Shown piece after piece: positions 33,698 to 42,927 of a DNA stretch of 64,000 bases (positions within the stretch are counted from its first letter, which is position 1; the number at the start of each line of letters is the position of its first letter). Source of the DNA: Sphingobium sp. TCM1 (lineage in GTDB: Bacteria > Pseudomonadota > Alphaproteobacteria > Sphingomonadales > Sphingomonadaceae); NCBI RefSeq assembly GCF_001650725.1, contig NZ_LXVX01000005.1:186001-250000 (forward strand). Reading direction: 5' to 3'. The translations under genes and the position numbers were made by a program. The notes under the pieces were generated by a model. That model saw nothing but the letters and a program-made list of their open reading frames with translations, was not told the DNA's origin and did not search any database.

Positions 33698-34654
33698 TCA
33701 GGTCAGAGGACGGCCGCTGTTGCGATATTCGGGGCGGATAGTGGATTCCGGCAGGCCGTCCTCCTCGCCCATAGCGGGGGACGAGGGCGCCACCCGCGCC
33801 GGGAGCGGGGCGACCGCCGCTGGGCGCGCGCCGGGGCCGCCCGTTGGGGGCCAATAGCCGGGCGGCGTCGCGGGCCTCTCCGGCCAGACGCGCCGAGCCG
33901 GGCCGGAAATCGCTTCATGCCCGCGATAAAGAGCGGTGAAGGCGGCCGGCGTTCCGTTGAAACCGGGATTGCGGTAGAAGATATGCGCTCCCACCACCGC
34001 GACAGGCTGAAGGGCCGACGCCCAGTCCGGTCGCACGGCCAGCGTATGATAATGGGTGGCGAGGCCGACAGGGGCATAGACCTGCCCGGCCAGCGCATCC
34101 TGCGCGATCCGCCGGGACCGCGCCCAGGCGGCGGCGTCGGGCATCCGCGCCATCGACCCGTCGCAGCTGAAGGTGAACTGGCATTTATAGTCCAGCCGCT
34201 CCGACCCTTCATAGACGACGCCGCAGACCGTGTCGGGCCAGAGTCGGCTGCGCACCCGGTTGAGCACCACCTGCGCCACCGCGCGCTGCCCGTCCTCCGG
34301 CTCGTTGCCCGCTTCATAATAGACCGCGTTGGTCAGGCAGTTGAGCGCGCGGTAGCCGTCGAGCGCGGTGATGCCGCGAAAGATGGCCGCGGGCGCGGCC
34401 TTGACCGCGTCCAGCCCCAGCACATGCCGGCTTTGCACCGTCTCGACGCCCGGCGCCGGATCGAACGCGCCCTCGGCATAGAAGAAGGCGGAACCGGGGA
34501 AATTGTCGCCAGGCTGTTCGGCGGGATCGATCGGCGCCGGCGCGCTGTCCAGCAGGTCGAGCGGGGCGGCGGTAATCAGGCGCGGAGCGACGAGCGCGGC
34601 CAGCGCCAGCGCGACAATGCCGGCCTGCGCCTTCCACCCTTTCATCCCCGGCAC
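33698..34654 (-). CDS. SleB/CwlJ-type cell wall hydrolase, membrane-anchored
   Basis: 318 residues. One N-terminal membrane helix or uncleaved signal (AGIVALALAALVAPRLI) precedes the hydrolase_2 domain: GYRALNCLTNAVYYEAGNEPEDGQRAVAQVVLNRVRS with the catalytic-type Glu in YYEAGNE, VCGVVYEGSERLDYKCQFTFSCDG, and ATHYHTLAVRPDWA. The Pro-rich C-terminus (from about 255) is low-complexity. In non-sporulating alphaproteobacteria such proteins are thought to cleave peptidoglycan as lytic transglycosylases. Start could also be at 34645. Confidence 0.86.
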   Translation of the reverse strand: MPGMKGWKAQAGIVALALAALVAPRLITAAPLDLLDSAPAPIDPAEQPGDNFPGSAFFYAEGAFDPAPGVETVQSRHVLGLDAVKAAPAAIFRGITALDGYRALNCLTNAVYYEAGNEPEDGQRAVAQVVLNRVRSRLWPDTVCGVVYEGSERLDYKCQFTFSCDGSMARMPDAAAWARSRRIAQDALAGQVYAPVGLATHYHTLAVRPDWASALQPVAVVGAHIFYRNPGFNGTPAAFTALYRGHEAISGPARRVWPERPATPPGYWPPTGGPGARPAAVAPLPARVAPSSPAMGEEDGLPESTIRPEYRNSGRPLT

Positions 34655-34856
34655 TGCCGCATTGCAAAACCCTGAAAATTCCGCGACCTGCCGCCGCGCA
34701 GCATCGCCCTTACCCCAAATTCCTTTCCACTTCGCTGCCCATTTCGCGGCTGTGCCGCGATGGCACGCCGGCCAGGCCAGGCGTTAACGCTGGCGGAAAC
34801 AGTCCCTTGGCCCCGTTCAGCAATCCCTTGCTTGGCAAAGCAACGCGCCCTCCGCT

Positions 34857-35864
34857 ATGCGTGACGCCATGCTGCTCCATTCCAACAGTCTCGCGCTGAT
34901 CGGCAATACGCCGCTCGTCCGCCTTGCCGGCCCCTCAGAAGAAACGGGCTGCGACATTTTCGCCAAATGCGAATTCGCCAATCCCGGCGCCTCGGTGAAG
35001 GACCGGGCCGCGCTGTTCATCGTCAATGATGCCGAGGAAAAGGGGCTGCTCAAGCCCGGCGGCACCATCGTCGAGGGGACGGCGGGCAACACCGGCATCG
35101 GCCTGGCGCTGGTCGCCAATGCGAAGGGATACAAGACGATCATCGTCATGCCCGAAACGCAGAGCCGGGAAAAGATGGACACGCTGCGCGCATTGGGCGC
35201 GGAACTGGTGACGGTGCCGGCGGCGCCCTATTCCAACCCCGGTCATTTCGTCCACACTTCCCGCCGGATCGCGGAAGAGACGGAAAATGCGATCTGGGCC
35301 AACCAGTTCGACAATATCGCCAATCGCAAGGCGCATATCGTCGGCACCGCCGAGGAAATCTGGACCCAGATGGAAGGGCGCGTCGACGGCTTTACCTGCG
35401 CGGCGGGCACGGGCGGCACGATCGCGGGCGTGGGCCTTGGCCTCAAGGCGAAGGATGAGAATGTCACCATCGCGCTCAGCGACCCGCATGGCGCGGCGCT
35501 CTATAATTATTATGCCCATGGCGAACTCAAGGCCGAAGGCTCCTCGGTCGCCGAAGGCATAGGTCAGGGGCGCATCACCGCAAATCTCGAAGGCGCGCCG
35601 ATCGACACGCAATTCCGCATTTCGGACGAGGAGGGGCTGCACTGGGTCCGCCGCCTGCTGGCCGAAGAGGGGCTGTGCCTCGGCCTGTCGTCGGGCATCA
35701 ATGTCGCGGGCGCGGTGGCGCTGGCCAGGCAGCTGGGGCCGGGCAAGCGGGTCGCGACCATCTTGTGCGACACCGGCTTCCGCTATCTTTCGACCCTCTA
35801 CAACCGGCAATGGCTCGAATCGAAGGGCTTGACGGTGTTCCCCTGGCTCGCGCACACTGCATGA
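34857..35864 (+). CDS. cysK: Cysteine synthase A
   Basis: 335 residues (a start at 34869 is also possible). Makes cysteine from O-acetylserine and sulfide with pyridoxal phosphate. The PLP lysine is Lys48 in NPGASVKDRAA; the phosphate-binding loop is EGTAGNTGIGLAL, where Gly-Thr-Ala replaces the more common Pro-Thr-Ser; the later glycine-rich GTGGTIAGVG and C-terminal CDTGFRYLSTL are typical. The stop overlaps the next gene's start (ATGA). Confidence 0.92.
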   Translation: MRDAMLLHSNSLALIGNTPLVRLAGPSEETGCDIFAKCEFANPGASVKDRAALFIVNDAEEKGLLKPGGTIVEGTAGNTGIGLALVANAKGYKTIIVMPETQSREKMDTLRALGAELVTVPAAPYSNPGHFVHTSRRIAEETENAIWANQFDNIANRKAHIVGTAEEIWTQMEGRVDGFTCAAGTGGTIAGVGLGLKAKDENVTIALSDPHGAALYNYYAHGELKAEGSSVAEGIGQGRITANLEGAPIDTQFRISDEEGLHWVRRLLAEEGLCLGLSSGINVAGAVALARQLGPGKRVATILCDTGFRYLSTLYNRQWLESKGLTVFPWLAHTA

Positions 35865-36214
35865 ACGCCGACATGGGTCGCGGCGAAGAAAAAATGAGCG
35901 CGAATATGGCTGAAACACCCCGCCGTCAGGAAGGGTTGCAGCGCGTCCAGATCGGCCTGACCGGCCTGGCCGGCGTCGTGCTGCTCGTGGGGCTGGCGAA
36001 TATCGTGATCGAAAAGGCGCGGATCGACGACGCCGCCCTCCCGCCGCCGACCGTCCCGACGTTGAGCGCCAATGCCGTCTCGCCCAAGGAGCCGCTGGCC
36101 GAACTGGGCGTACAGCCCGCGCCCGAACAGGCGCCGATCGTTCCCGATCTTCAGCCCGATCCCAATCTCAACAAGCCCATGGACCGCGACCCGGCGCAGC
36201 AGCAGCCGCGCTGA
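35861..36214 (+). CDS. Unknown small membrane protein coupled to cysK
   Basis: 117 residues, starting at the ATG that overlaps the cysK stop; an alternative start is at 35894. One membrane helix at about 31-52 (IGLTGLAGVVLLVGLANIVI) with a Pro/Ala-rich periplasmic-like tail (LPPPTVPTLSANAVSP, PDLQPDPNLNKP). No recognised family. It may simply ride with cysK. Confidence 0.62.
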   Translation: MNADMGRGEEKMSANMAETPRRQEGLQRVQIGLTGLAGVVLLVGLANIVIEKARIDDAALPPPTVPTLSANAVSPKEPLAELGVQPAPEQAPIVPDLQPDPNLNKPMDRDPAQQQPR

Positions 36215-36246
36215 TCCATGATGCAGGGCCGGCGTGGGACGCCAAG

Positions 36247-37473
36247 ATGGCGGCGCTGACGCGATTCCTCTGGCTCTGGCTGCCGATGCTGGCTGTTTTG
36301 CCCGCGGGTCTGGCGCGCGCCTGGGAAACCGGGCAGGCCGATCCCTGGGATTGGGGCGTTCCGGTGCTGGCGGTCGCGGTGGTGGTCGGCCTGTTGCTCG
36401 CGCGCCGTGGCTCGGCCGTCCTGGCCTGGGTGGCGATGGGCGTAGTTGGGCCGGCGCTGCTCTTCTGTGCCCTGGCAGCGGGCCGGATGCCCGACATGGG
36501 GGCGTTGCCGGGTTTGCTGGCGCTGGCCGTCATGGGAACATTCGGCGGCGCCTGGCTCCGCTTTCCCCTTCCGTTGGCGCAGGGGCGTCTGGCGGCGGTT
36601 GCTCTGCTGGCGCTCGCGGGCCTGCTCCTCTGGCTTGGTCCCGCACGGCCCATCGCGCCCGTCCCCGATCGGCCGAAGCTCGCCGTCCTCACCGCGCTGC
36701 CGCTCTTCTGGGCGGAGCCGGGACAGGCTGGGGCGGCGCCGCGCGACGTCCCCATCATCGCCGTGCTGCGCACCCGCTTCACCGTGGAGCCGCTGGACGA
36801 TCCGCGCTTTCTCGCCGGCTCGGGCGCGCGCAGGCTGCTCGTCGCCCAGCCCCGTGCGCTTGCGCCGGAGCAGCTGGTCGCGATCGACAATTGGGTGAGG
36901 GCAGGTGGCACCGCCCTTGTCCTTGCCGATCCATTGCTCCGCTGGCCCTCCGACCTGCCGCTGGGCGACCGCCGCCGGGCGCCTGCGGCCAGCCTGCTGG
37001 CGCCCTTGCTCACCCACTGGCGCTTCGATCCCGGCACGCTGGCGTCGGCGGAGGTGCGCCACTTCCTGCCGGATGGCCGCCTGCTCACCCTGTCCGGCGC
37101 TGCCATCGGGAAAGTCCTCCCGCAATCCGGGAAGATCGGCCGTGGCCAAGTCCTGCTGCTGGGCGACGCCGACCTGATCGACGACCGGCTGTGGCTGGCC
37201 GATCCCGTCCGCCCGCTCGATCCGCGGGCCTGGACGGCTGACACGCCCGCCTTGCTCGGCGAATGGCTCGGCGCACCGATTCCCGGCGAACGGCGCTGGA
37301 TGCGGACGCCGGCGGCCGTGATTGCGGGCCTGCGCTGGGCGATTCTGGCTGGGACAGGCTGGGCAATTTTGGGTGCGATGTTGTTCGGCCGGCCATTTGC
37401 GACGAAAAGGCCGGGAACAAAAAGCGAAAATCGACTGGAAAGGATACAGGAAAACAGTCTAACCCATTTTTGA
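36247..37473 (+). CDS. Uncharacterised membrane protein with GldG/DUF4350-like domain
   Basis: 408 residues. Four hydrophobic segments fill the first 135 residues; then a soluble domain from LAVLTALPLFWAE to about 360 resembles the DUF4350/ABC-associated 'GldG-like' glutamine-amidotransferase-like fold (FTVEPLDDPRFLAGSGARRLLVAQPRALAPEQLVAIDNWVRAGGTALVLADP, GRGQVLLLGDADLIDDRLW). A final helix ends the protein. Function unknown. It precedes mraZ by 170 bases, separate from the dcw run in style. Confidence 0.62.
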   Translation: MAALTRFLWLWLPMLAVLPAGLARAWETGQADPWDWGVPVLAVAVVVGLLLARRGSAVLAWVAMGVVGPALLFCALAAGRMPDMGALPGLLALAVMGTFGGAWLRFPLPLAQGRLAAVALLALAGLLLWLGPARPIAPVPDRPKLAVLTALPLFWAEPGQAGAAPRDVPIIAVLRTRFTVEPLDDPRFLAGSGARRLLVAQPRALAPEQLVAIDNWVRAGGTALVLADPLLRWPSDLPLGDRRRAPAASLLAPLLTHWRFDPGTLASAEVRHFLPDGRLLTLSGAAIGKVLPQSGKIGRGQVLLLGDADLIDDRLWLADPVRPLDPRAWTADTPALLGEWLGAPIPGERRWMRTPAAVIAGLRWAILAGTGWAILGAMLFGRPFATKRPGTKSENRLERIQENSLTHF

Positions 37474-37481
37474 CCGGCTTT

Positions 37482-37506
37482 TCCCATCCTCTCCCGACTT
37501 TTCCCT
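37482..37506. promoter_or_regulatory. MraZ-type repeat box upstream of mraZ
   Basis: Three TCCCN pentamers (TCCCA, TCCCG, TCCCT) lie exactly 10 bases apart at 37482, 37492 and 37502; on the other strand they read as GGGA direct repeats with 5-base spacers. MraZ binds GGGN-type repeats with this spacing and autoregulates the dcw operon. A further CCCA lies 20 bases upstream. Confidence 0.6.
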
Positions 37507-37644
37507 TTTCAGTCGGCTCCATGCTTGGTAGAAAACCGGCATTGGGGTTCGTCAGGCTTTGTGCAGTCCTGTGCGCCGGATGGTTTCTTCGCGATTCCGG
37601 CGAAGGACGGCCTGCGTCCCGGATCAAAGGGGCCTGTTTCCAGC

Positions 37645-38142
37645 GTGTCGGACGTCATTCTCTATTCGGGCAACGCGTTCAGCGTCGCGGACGGCAAGGG
37701 CCGTTTCGTGCTGCCCCTGGAGATGCGCAAGCTGGTCAAGCAGGCCAGCGGCGGCGAGAATCGCCTGTGCCTGTCCGTTCATTTCGACAATGGTTGCGCC
37801 ACCGGCTTCGGCCTGTCGCACAAGCAGTTCCTGTTCGACGAAGTCGAAAAGCTGGAGCGCCAGGCCTATGAGTCGGGTCGCGACTTCAATGCCGATCTGG
37901 AGCGCGAGAATCGCCTCGGCACGATCGAGGATGTGAATTTCGACGATGGCGGCCGTTTCTTCCTCCACCCCGATATCAAGGAAGAGGCCGGCATCACCGA
38001 TGCAGTCTTCTTCTACGGCGTCGGCCGTTACTTTCAGCTCTGGAATCCGCAAGCGCTGGTCGAAAGCCCCGATCGCCCGGCGCTGATCCGCAACAAGGTT
38101 AAACGCTGGCTCGAAGCCCGCGCGGCGGAGGGCGGCAAGTGA
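37645..38142 (+). CDS. mraZ: Transcriptional regulator MraZ
   Basis: 165 residues from a GTG start. The frame is open upstream to 37525, but family similarity starts at [30 protein letters not shown]. Two SpoVT-AbrB-like half-domains, the second near [33 protein letters not shown]. It represses the dcw cluster promoter and sits first in that cluster. The stop overlaps the rsmH GTG start. The weak ribosome site and GTG suggest low expression. Confidence 0.9.
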   Translation: MSDVILYSGNAFSVADGKGRFVLPLEMRKLVKQASGGENRLCLSVHFDNGCATGFGLSHKQFLFDEVEKLERQAYESGRDFNADLERENRLGTIEDVNFDDGGRFFLHPDIKEEAGITDAVFFYGVGRYFQLWNPQALVESPDRPALIRNKVKRWLEARAAEGGK

Positions 38143-39101
38143 GCGCCGTCTCCGCGACCGCCCCCCACATCCCGGTCCTGATCGACGAAGTGCTCGACGC
38201 CCTCGCCATTGCCCCTGGCGAGATTCATGTCGACGGCACCTTCGGCGCGGGCGGCTATTCCAGCGCCATGGCCCGCGCCGGCGCGCGCGTCTTTGCCTTC
38301 GATCGCGATCCCGATGCTATCCGTGAGGGGCAGGCCGTTGCCGACGCGCATGGCATCACGCTGATCGCGGGCGAATTTTCGCGCATGGCCGAATTGCTGG
38401 CGGAACGCGGGATCGATCGGGTGGCGGGCGTCACGCTCGACATCGGCGTCTCCTCGATGCAGCTCGACCGGGCCGAGCGGGGCTTTTCCTTCCAGTCGGA
38501 CGGGCCGCTCGCCATGACGATGAGCCAGGACGGCATGAGCGCCGCCGATTTCCTCAACACCGCCCCGGAAGAGGAAATCGCCGACGTCATCTACCGCTAT
38601 GGCGAGGAACCGCGCTCGCGCCGCGTTGCCCGCGCGATCGTGGAGGCGCGCCCGCTGGAACGCACCGGGCAGCTCGCTGCCGTGGTCCGCAAGGCGCTGG
38701 GCCACAAGCCGCATGACAAGAAAGACCCGGCGACCCGCACTTTCCAGGCGATCCGCATCCATGTGAATCGCGAACTGGAGGAGCTGGAGCGTGGGCTGGA
38801 GGCGGCCGAGGCGCTGCTGGAGGAGGGCGGTCGCTTGGCGATCGTCACCTTCCACAGCCTGGAAGACCGCATCGTCAAGCAGTTCTTCCGCAAGCATAGC
38901 GGCGGCGAAGGGGCTGGCTCGCGCCATTTGCCCGAACGCGCCGCCGGGCCGCAGCCGACCTTCGCCAAGCCTGCCAAGCCGGTGCGCCCCGGCGAGGCGG
39001 AACTGGCGCGTAACCCCCGCGCCCGATCCGCCACGCTGCGCAGCGCCGTCCGCACGTCTGCCCCTGCCCAGAATTCCTCCCGCCGGAGTCCCCGCGCATG
39101 A
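38139..39101 (+). CDS. rsmH: 16S rRNA m4C1402 methyltransferase RsmH
   Basis: 320 residues, GTG start overlapping the mraZ stop. N4-methylates C1402 of 16S rRNA using SAM. Motifs: [16 protein letters not shown]-binding [42 protein letters not shown] and [17 protein letters not shown]. The C-terminal extension is basic. Standard second gene of dcw. Confidence 0.96.
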   Translation: MSAVSATAPHIPVLIDEVLDALAIAPGEIHVDGTFGAGGYSSAMARAGARVFAFDRDPDAIREGQAVADAHGITLIAGEFSRMAELLAERGIDRVAGVTLDIGVSSMQLDRAERGFSFQSDGPLAMTMSQDGMSAADFLNTAPEEEIADVIYRYGEEPRSRRVARAIVEARPLERTGQLAAVVRKALGHKPHDKKDPATRTFQAIRIHVNRELEELERGLEAAEALLEEGGRLAIVTFHSLEDRIVKQFFRKHSGGEGAGSRHLPERAAGPQPTFAKPAKPVRPGEAELARNPRARSATLRSAVRTSAPAQNSSRRSPRA

Positions 39102-39748
39102 TCGCCGTCAAGAGGTTGCAGAGCCTGATCTGGGTGATCCTGGTCGCGCTGGGCGCGCTGGGGGCCTATATGGTGTCGCTGAAGGTCGCGACCGAGCGCA
39201 ACGACCTGATGCGCGTGCGCGCGCAGATCGCCGCGACGAAGGCGGAGATCCGCTATCTGGAAACAGAATTCAGCGCGCGCGCCTCGATGCGTCAGCTGGA
39301 AAGCTGGAACCAGCATGACTTTCTCTATGCGACGCCGACCTCCCAGCAATATCTGGCGGGCGAGCGCGCCTTGGCGCAGCTGGACGGGGTGCAGCCGAAC
39401 GGCCCCGACTATGTCGCGCCGCCGGTGATGGTGGCGATGGTCGAAAGCCCCGCCGATCTGCCGTCCGCTCCGCAAAAGGCGCCGGAAAGCCCGGCTGCGA
39501 CCCAGATCCGCAGCGAGATCGCGGTCATCCGGGAGGCGCACGCCGCCGACAATGTCGACAAGCTGCCCAAGCCCGCGAGGCCCAGTCCGGTGCAGCAGGC
39601 AAAGGCCGATGCCGATGTGTCGAAGCCCAATCCGATCGCGCGCAAGGCGGAACGTATGGCGATGCTCGACGCCAAGCTGCTGGATGACAGCACCCTGGGC
39701 GACCTGACCGCGAAAGCGGCGCGCGAGCGGCGGAAGGGGGCGCGCTGA
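39098..39748 (+). CDS. FtsL-like cell division protein
   Basis: 216 residues. Position between rsmH and ftsI, a short N-terminal cytoplasmic part, one membrane helix at about 9-26 and a following coiled-coil with [30 protein letters not shown] are what FtsL looks like. The C-terminal 130 residues are disordered-looking and longer than FtsL usually has. FtsL stabilises the FtsQ-FtsB complex at the divisome. The start overlaps rsmH by ATGA, and the stop overlaps ftsI. Confidence 0.78.
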   Translation: MIAVKRLQSLIWVILVALGALGAYMVSLKVATERNDLMRVRAQIAATKAEIRYLETEFSARASMRQLESWNQHDFLYATPTSQQYLAGERALAQLDGVQPNGPDYVAPPVMVAMVESPADLPSAPQKAPESPAATQIRSEIAVIREAHAADNVDKLPKPARPSPVQQAKADADVSKPNPIARKAERMAMLDAKLLDDSTLGDLTAKAARERRKGAR

Positions 39749-41451
39749 TGGCCACGATCATCGTCCAGCCGGGCGGGCCGCGGGCGGGCAAGCAACGGGT
39801 CAACCTGACCGCCACCGCCCATAACCGGCTGATGTTGCTGCTCATCCTGTTCATGGCAATCACGACGGTGTTGATCGGCCGGCTCCTGTGGGTCGGCATT
39901 TTTGCGCATGGGGCGGGCGGCGACGGCGTGCTGGGACCGTTCGTGCCGGCGCGCGCGGATATTGTCGACCGCAACGGCGTGCCGCTGGCGCGGACCATGG
40001 ACGCCTATTCGATCGCGGTGCGCCCCTCGAAGCTGATCGGCGATCCGGATGAACTGGCGCGCAAGCTGCACGACATCTTCCCCGACGAATCCGAATCGGC
40101 CTTCCGCAGGAAGCTGACCGGCCGGGGCTGGGCCTATCTGCGCCGGCGCGCGTTGCCCGAACAGGTGGCGGCGGTGAACGCCCTGGGCGAGATCGGCATC
40201 GAATTCCCGCGCGAAAAGGAGCGGCTCTATCCACAGCGGACGCTCGCGGCCCATGTGCTGGGCTTTGCCCCCAACAGCGAGGGCGCGGGCGGCATGGGCG
40301 TGGAGGCGGCCTTCAACGACCGGCTGATCGACCCCGCGCTGCGCGGCAAGCCCTTCGCCATCTCGATCGACAGCCGGGTGCAGGGCGCGCTGGAAAGCGA
40401 ACTCTACAACCAGATGGTGACGCAGCGCGCCAAGGGCGCGGGCGGGATCATCCTGGACGCCAATACGGGCGAAGTGATCGCCATGGCTTCCATCCCGGTG
40501 TTCGATCCCAACAAGGTGCAGAAATACGCGGGTACCCGGTGCAGCGACTCGCCGCTCTGCAACCATATGGTGCAGGCGCGCTACGAACTGGGTTCCTCGT
40601 TCAAGCCGCTGTCGATCGCCGCCGCCATGGACAGCGGCGTGGTGACGTCGATGGCGAAGCGCTATGACGCGACCGCGCCGCTCGCCGTCGCGGGTTTCCG
40701 CATCAAGGACGACCATTCGCTCGGTCGCTGGATCAACGTGCCGGAAATCCTTGTGCACAGCTCCAACATCGGCACCGCGCGCATCGCCGACGAAGTGGGC
40801 GCCGCGCCGTTGCAGCGGCTGTTCCGCAGCCTCGATTTCGACCAGCGCGCGCCGATCGAGTTCAATGAGCGCGCGAAGGGCATCTGGCCGTCCAGCTGGG
40901 GCCGCATCACCACCATGACAGTATCCTATGGCCATGGCATCGCGGTGACGCCGCTACATCTGGCGACCGCCTATGCCGCGCTGGTCAATGGCGGCATGTG
41001 GCGCCCGGCGACGATCCGCAAGCTGGACGCGGACGAGGTGCCGGAGGGACGGCGGGTCTTTTCCGCCGCGACCAGCGCGCGGATGCGGCAACTGTTGCGG
41101 ATGATCGTGTCGGCGGGTACAGGGCGTAGCGCCGACGCCAAGGGATTCCGGGTGGGCGGCAAAACGGGTTCGGCCGAAAAGCCCCAGGAAGGGCGCTACA
41201 ACAAGACTTCGCTGGTGACGACTTTCGCTTCTGCCTTCCCGATGGACAATCCCCGCTATGTCGTGGTCGCGATCATGGACGAGGCAACCGGCGCCTTCGG
41301 TCTGCGCACCGCCGCCTGGACCGCCGCCCCGGTGGTCAAGCGCGTGGTGGAGCGCACCGGCCCGATGCTGGGGGTGATGCCGGACGAGCGGCGGGACGTC
41401 GATATTTCGGATTTGATGCCGCTGCTGCACGGCGACAAGGAGAAAGAATAA
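39748..41451 (+). CDS. ftsI: Septal peptidoglycan transpeptidase FtsI (PBP3)
   Basis: 567 residues. A single N-terminal membrane helix (about 28-50), a PBP dimer domain, and a transpeptidase domain with catalytic Ser283 (SSFK), the SSN motif in HSSNIGTAR and the KTG motif in GGKTGSAEK. It makes septal cross-links in complex with FtsW. The first base of the start overlaps the stop of the ftsL-like gene, and the stop overlaps murE. Confidence 0.96.
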   Translation: MATIIVQPGGPRAGKQRVNLTATAHNRLMLLLILFMAITTVLIGRLLWVGIFAHGAGGDGVLGPFVPARADIVDRNGVPLARTMDAYSIAVRPSKLIGDPDELARKLHDIFPDESESAFRRKLTGRGWAYLRRRALPEQVAAVNALGEIGIEFPREKERLYPQRTLAAHVLGFAPNSEGAGGMGVEAAFNDRLIDPALRGKPFAISIDSRVQGALESELYNQMVTQRAKGAGGIILDANTGEVIAMASIPVFDPNKVQKYAGTRCSDSPLCNHMVQARYELGSSFKPLSIAAAMDSGVVTSMAKRYDATAPLAVAGFRIKDDHSLGRWINVPEILVHSSNIGTARIADEVGAAPLQRLFRSLDFDQRAPIEFNERAKGIWPSSWGRITTMTVSYGHGIAVTPLHLATAYAALVNGGMWRPATIRKLDADEVPEGRRVFSAATSARMRQLLRMIVSAGTGRSADAKGFRVGGKTGSAEKPQEGRYNKTSLVTTFASAFPMDNPRYVVVAIMDEATGAFGLRTAAWTAAPVVKRVVERTGPMLGVMPDERRDVDISDLMPLLHGDKEKE

Positions 41452-42893
41452 TGCGCCTCGGGTCGCTTATCGAGGGGCTGGATGTCGAGGTCGGTGAAAC
41501 CACCGGCCTCGACACGTCCGTTACGGGCTTTGCTATCGACAACCGCAAGGTGGCGCCAGGGACGATTTTCGGCGCTTTCCAGGGGCTGCGCGTGAATGGC
41601 GAGGATTTCATCGCTGACGCGGTGAAGGCCGGGGCCGTCGCCGTGGTCGCCCGGCCCGACGCAAGGGTCGAGGGCACGATTCACATCGCCCATGCCAATC
41701 CCCGCCGCCTGTTCGCGCTGCTCGCCGCGCGCTATTTCGCGCCCTTCCCGGACGTGACCGTCGCCGTCACCGGCACCAACGGCAAGACCAGCACGGTCGA
41801 ACTCGCCCGCCAGCTCTGGCGGATGCTGGGTCACAAGTCCGCGTCGATCGGCACGCTGGGCGTCACCACCTCGGTCGATCAGGTGTCGACGGGTCTGACC
41901 ACGCCCGACATCGTCACCTTCCTGGCCAACATGTCGGGGCTCAAGCGCGAAGGCATCACCCATGCCGCGTTCGAGGCGTCGAGCCATGGCCTGGACCAGT
42001 ATCGCACCGAAGGTCTGCCGGTGCTGGCCGGCGCCTTCACCAACCTGTCGCGCGATCATCTGGATTATCATGGCGACATGGACAGCTATTTCGACGCCAA
42101 GATGCGGCTGTTCGACGAAGTGGTCGCGCCCCACGGCGCGGCGGTCGTCTGGGCGGACGACGCATGGTCGGACAAGGTTATCGCGCGGGCTACGAAGCGG
42201 GGGCTTCGTGTGCTGAGCGTCGGGGTGCAGGGGCAGGCTCTCCGCCTCGCCAACCGCACCCCGACCCAGTTGGGCCAGACGCTGGAGATCGAGGCGGACG
42301 GTAAGCTCTACAAGGTCAACCTGCCGCTGATCGGCGCCTATCAGGCCGCCAATGCGCTGACCGCCGCCGGTCTCGTCATCGCGTGCGGCGGCGACACCGC
42401 CAAGGTGCTGGAACTGCTCGGCCGGGTGCAGCCGGTGCGTGGCCGGCTGGAACGCGCCGTCATCAGCAAGGCGGGCGCCCCCGTCTATGTCGACTATGCC
42501 CATACGCCCGACGGCCTCAAGGCCGCGATCGAGGCGCTGCGTCCCCACACGAAGGGGCGGCTGATCGCGCTGTTCGGCGCGGGCGGGGATCGCGACGCGG
42601 GCAAGCGTCCGCTGATGGGCAAGGTCGCTGCGGAACTCGCCGACCATGTCATCGTCACCGATGACAATCCGCGTTCCGAAGACCCTTCGGCGATCCGCGC
42701 CGCCGTTCTGGCGGGCGCGCCGGGCGCCGAGGAAATAGGCGGCCGCCGCGCCGCCATTGCCGCGGCCATCGGCCGGGCCGGTTCCGACGACATCGTGCTG
42801 CTGGCCGGCAAGGGGCATGAGCAGGGCCAGATCATCGGCGACCGCGTCCTGCCGTTCGACGACGTGACCGTGGCGCGGGAGTGCGCGGGGTGA
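41451..42893 (+). CDS. murE: UDP-MurNAc-tripeptide synthetase, meso-diaminopimelate adding
   Basis: 480 residues. P-loop GTNGKTST, carbamylated-lysine region and the substrate-choosing motif DNPR (in TDDNPRSEDP), which indicates meso-DAP rather than lysine. ATP-dependent ligase in the cytoplasm. It starts on the ftsI stop; murF follows after 34 bases, one of the few real gaps in this run. Confidence 0.97.
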   Translation: MRLGSLIEGLDVEVGETTGLDTSVTGFAIDNRKVAPGTIFGAFQGLRVNGEDFIADAVKAGAVAVVARPDARVEGTIHIAHANPRRLFALLAARYFAPFPDVTVAVTGTNGKTSTVELARQLWRMLGHKSASIGTLGVTTSVDQVSTGLTTPDIVTFLANMSGLKREGITHAAFEASSHGLDQYRTEGLPVLAGAFTNLSRDHLDYHGDMDSYFDAKMRLFDEVVAPHGAAVVWADDAWSDKVIARATKRGLRVLSVGVQGQALRLANRTPTQLGQTLEIEADGKLYKVNLPLIGAYQAANALTAAGLVIACGGDTAKVLELLGRVQPVRGRLERAVISKAGAPVYVDYAHTPDGLKAAIEALRPHTKGRLIALFGAGGDRDAGKRPLMGKVAAELADHVIVTDDNPRSEDPSAIRAAVLAGAPGAEEIGGRRAAIAAAIGRAGSDDIVLLAGKGHEQGQIIGDRVLPFDDVTVARECAG

Positions 42894-42927
42894 GGCGGCA
42901 CGCACCTGCATCCGGAGGCTGGCGTTG

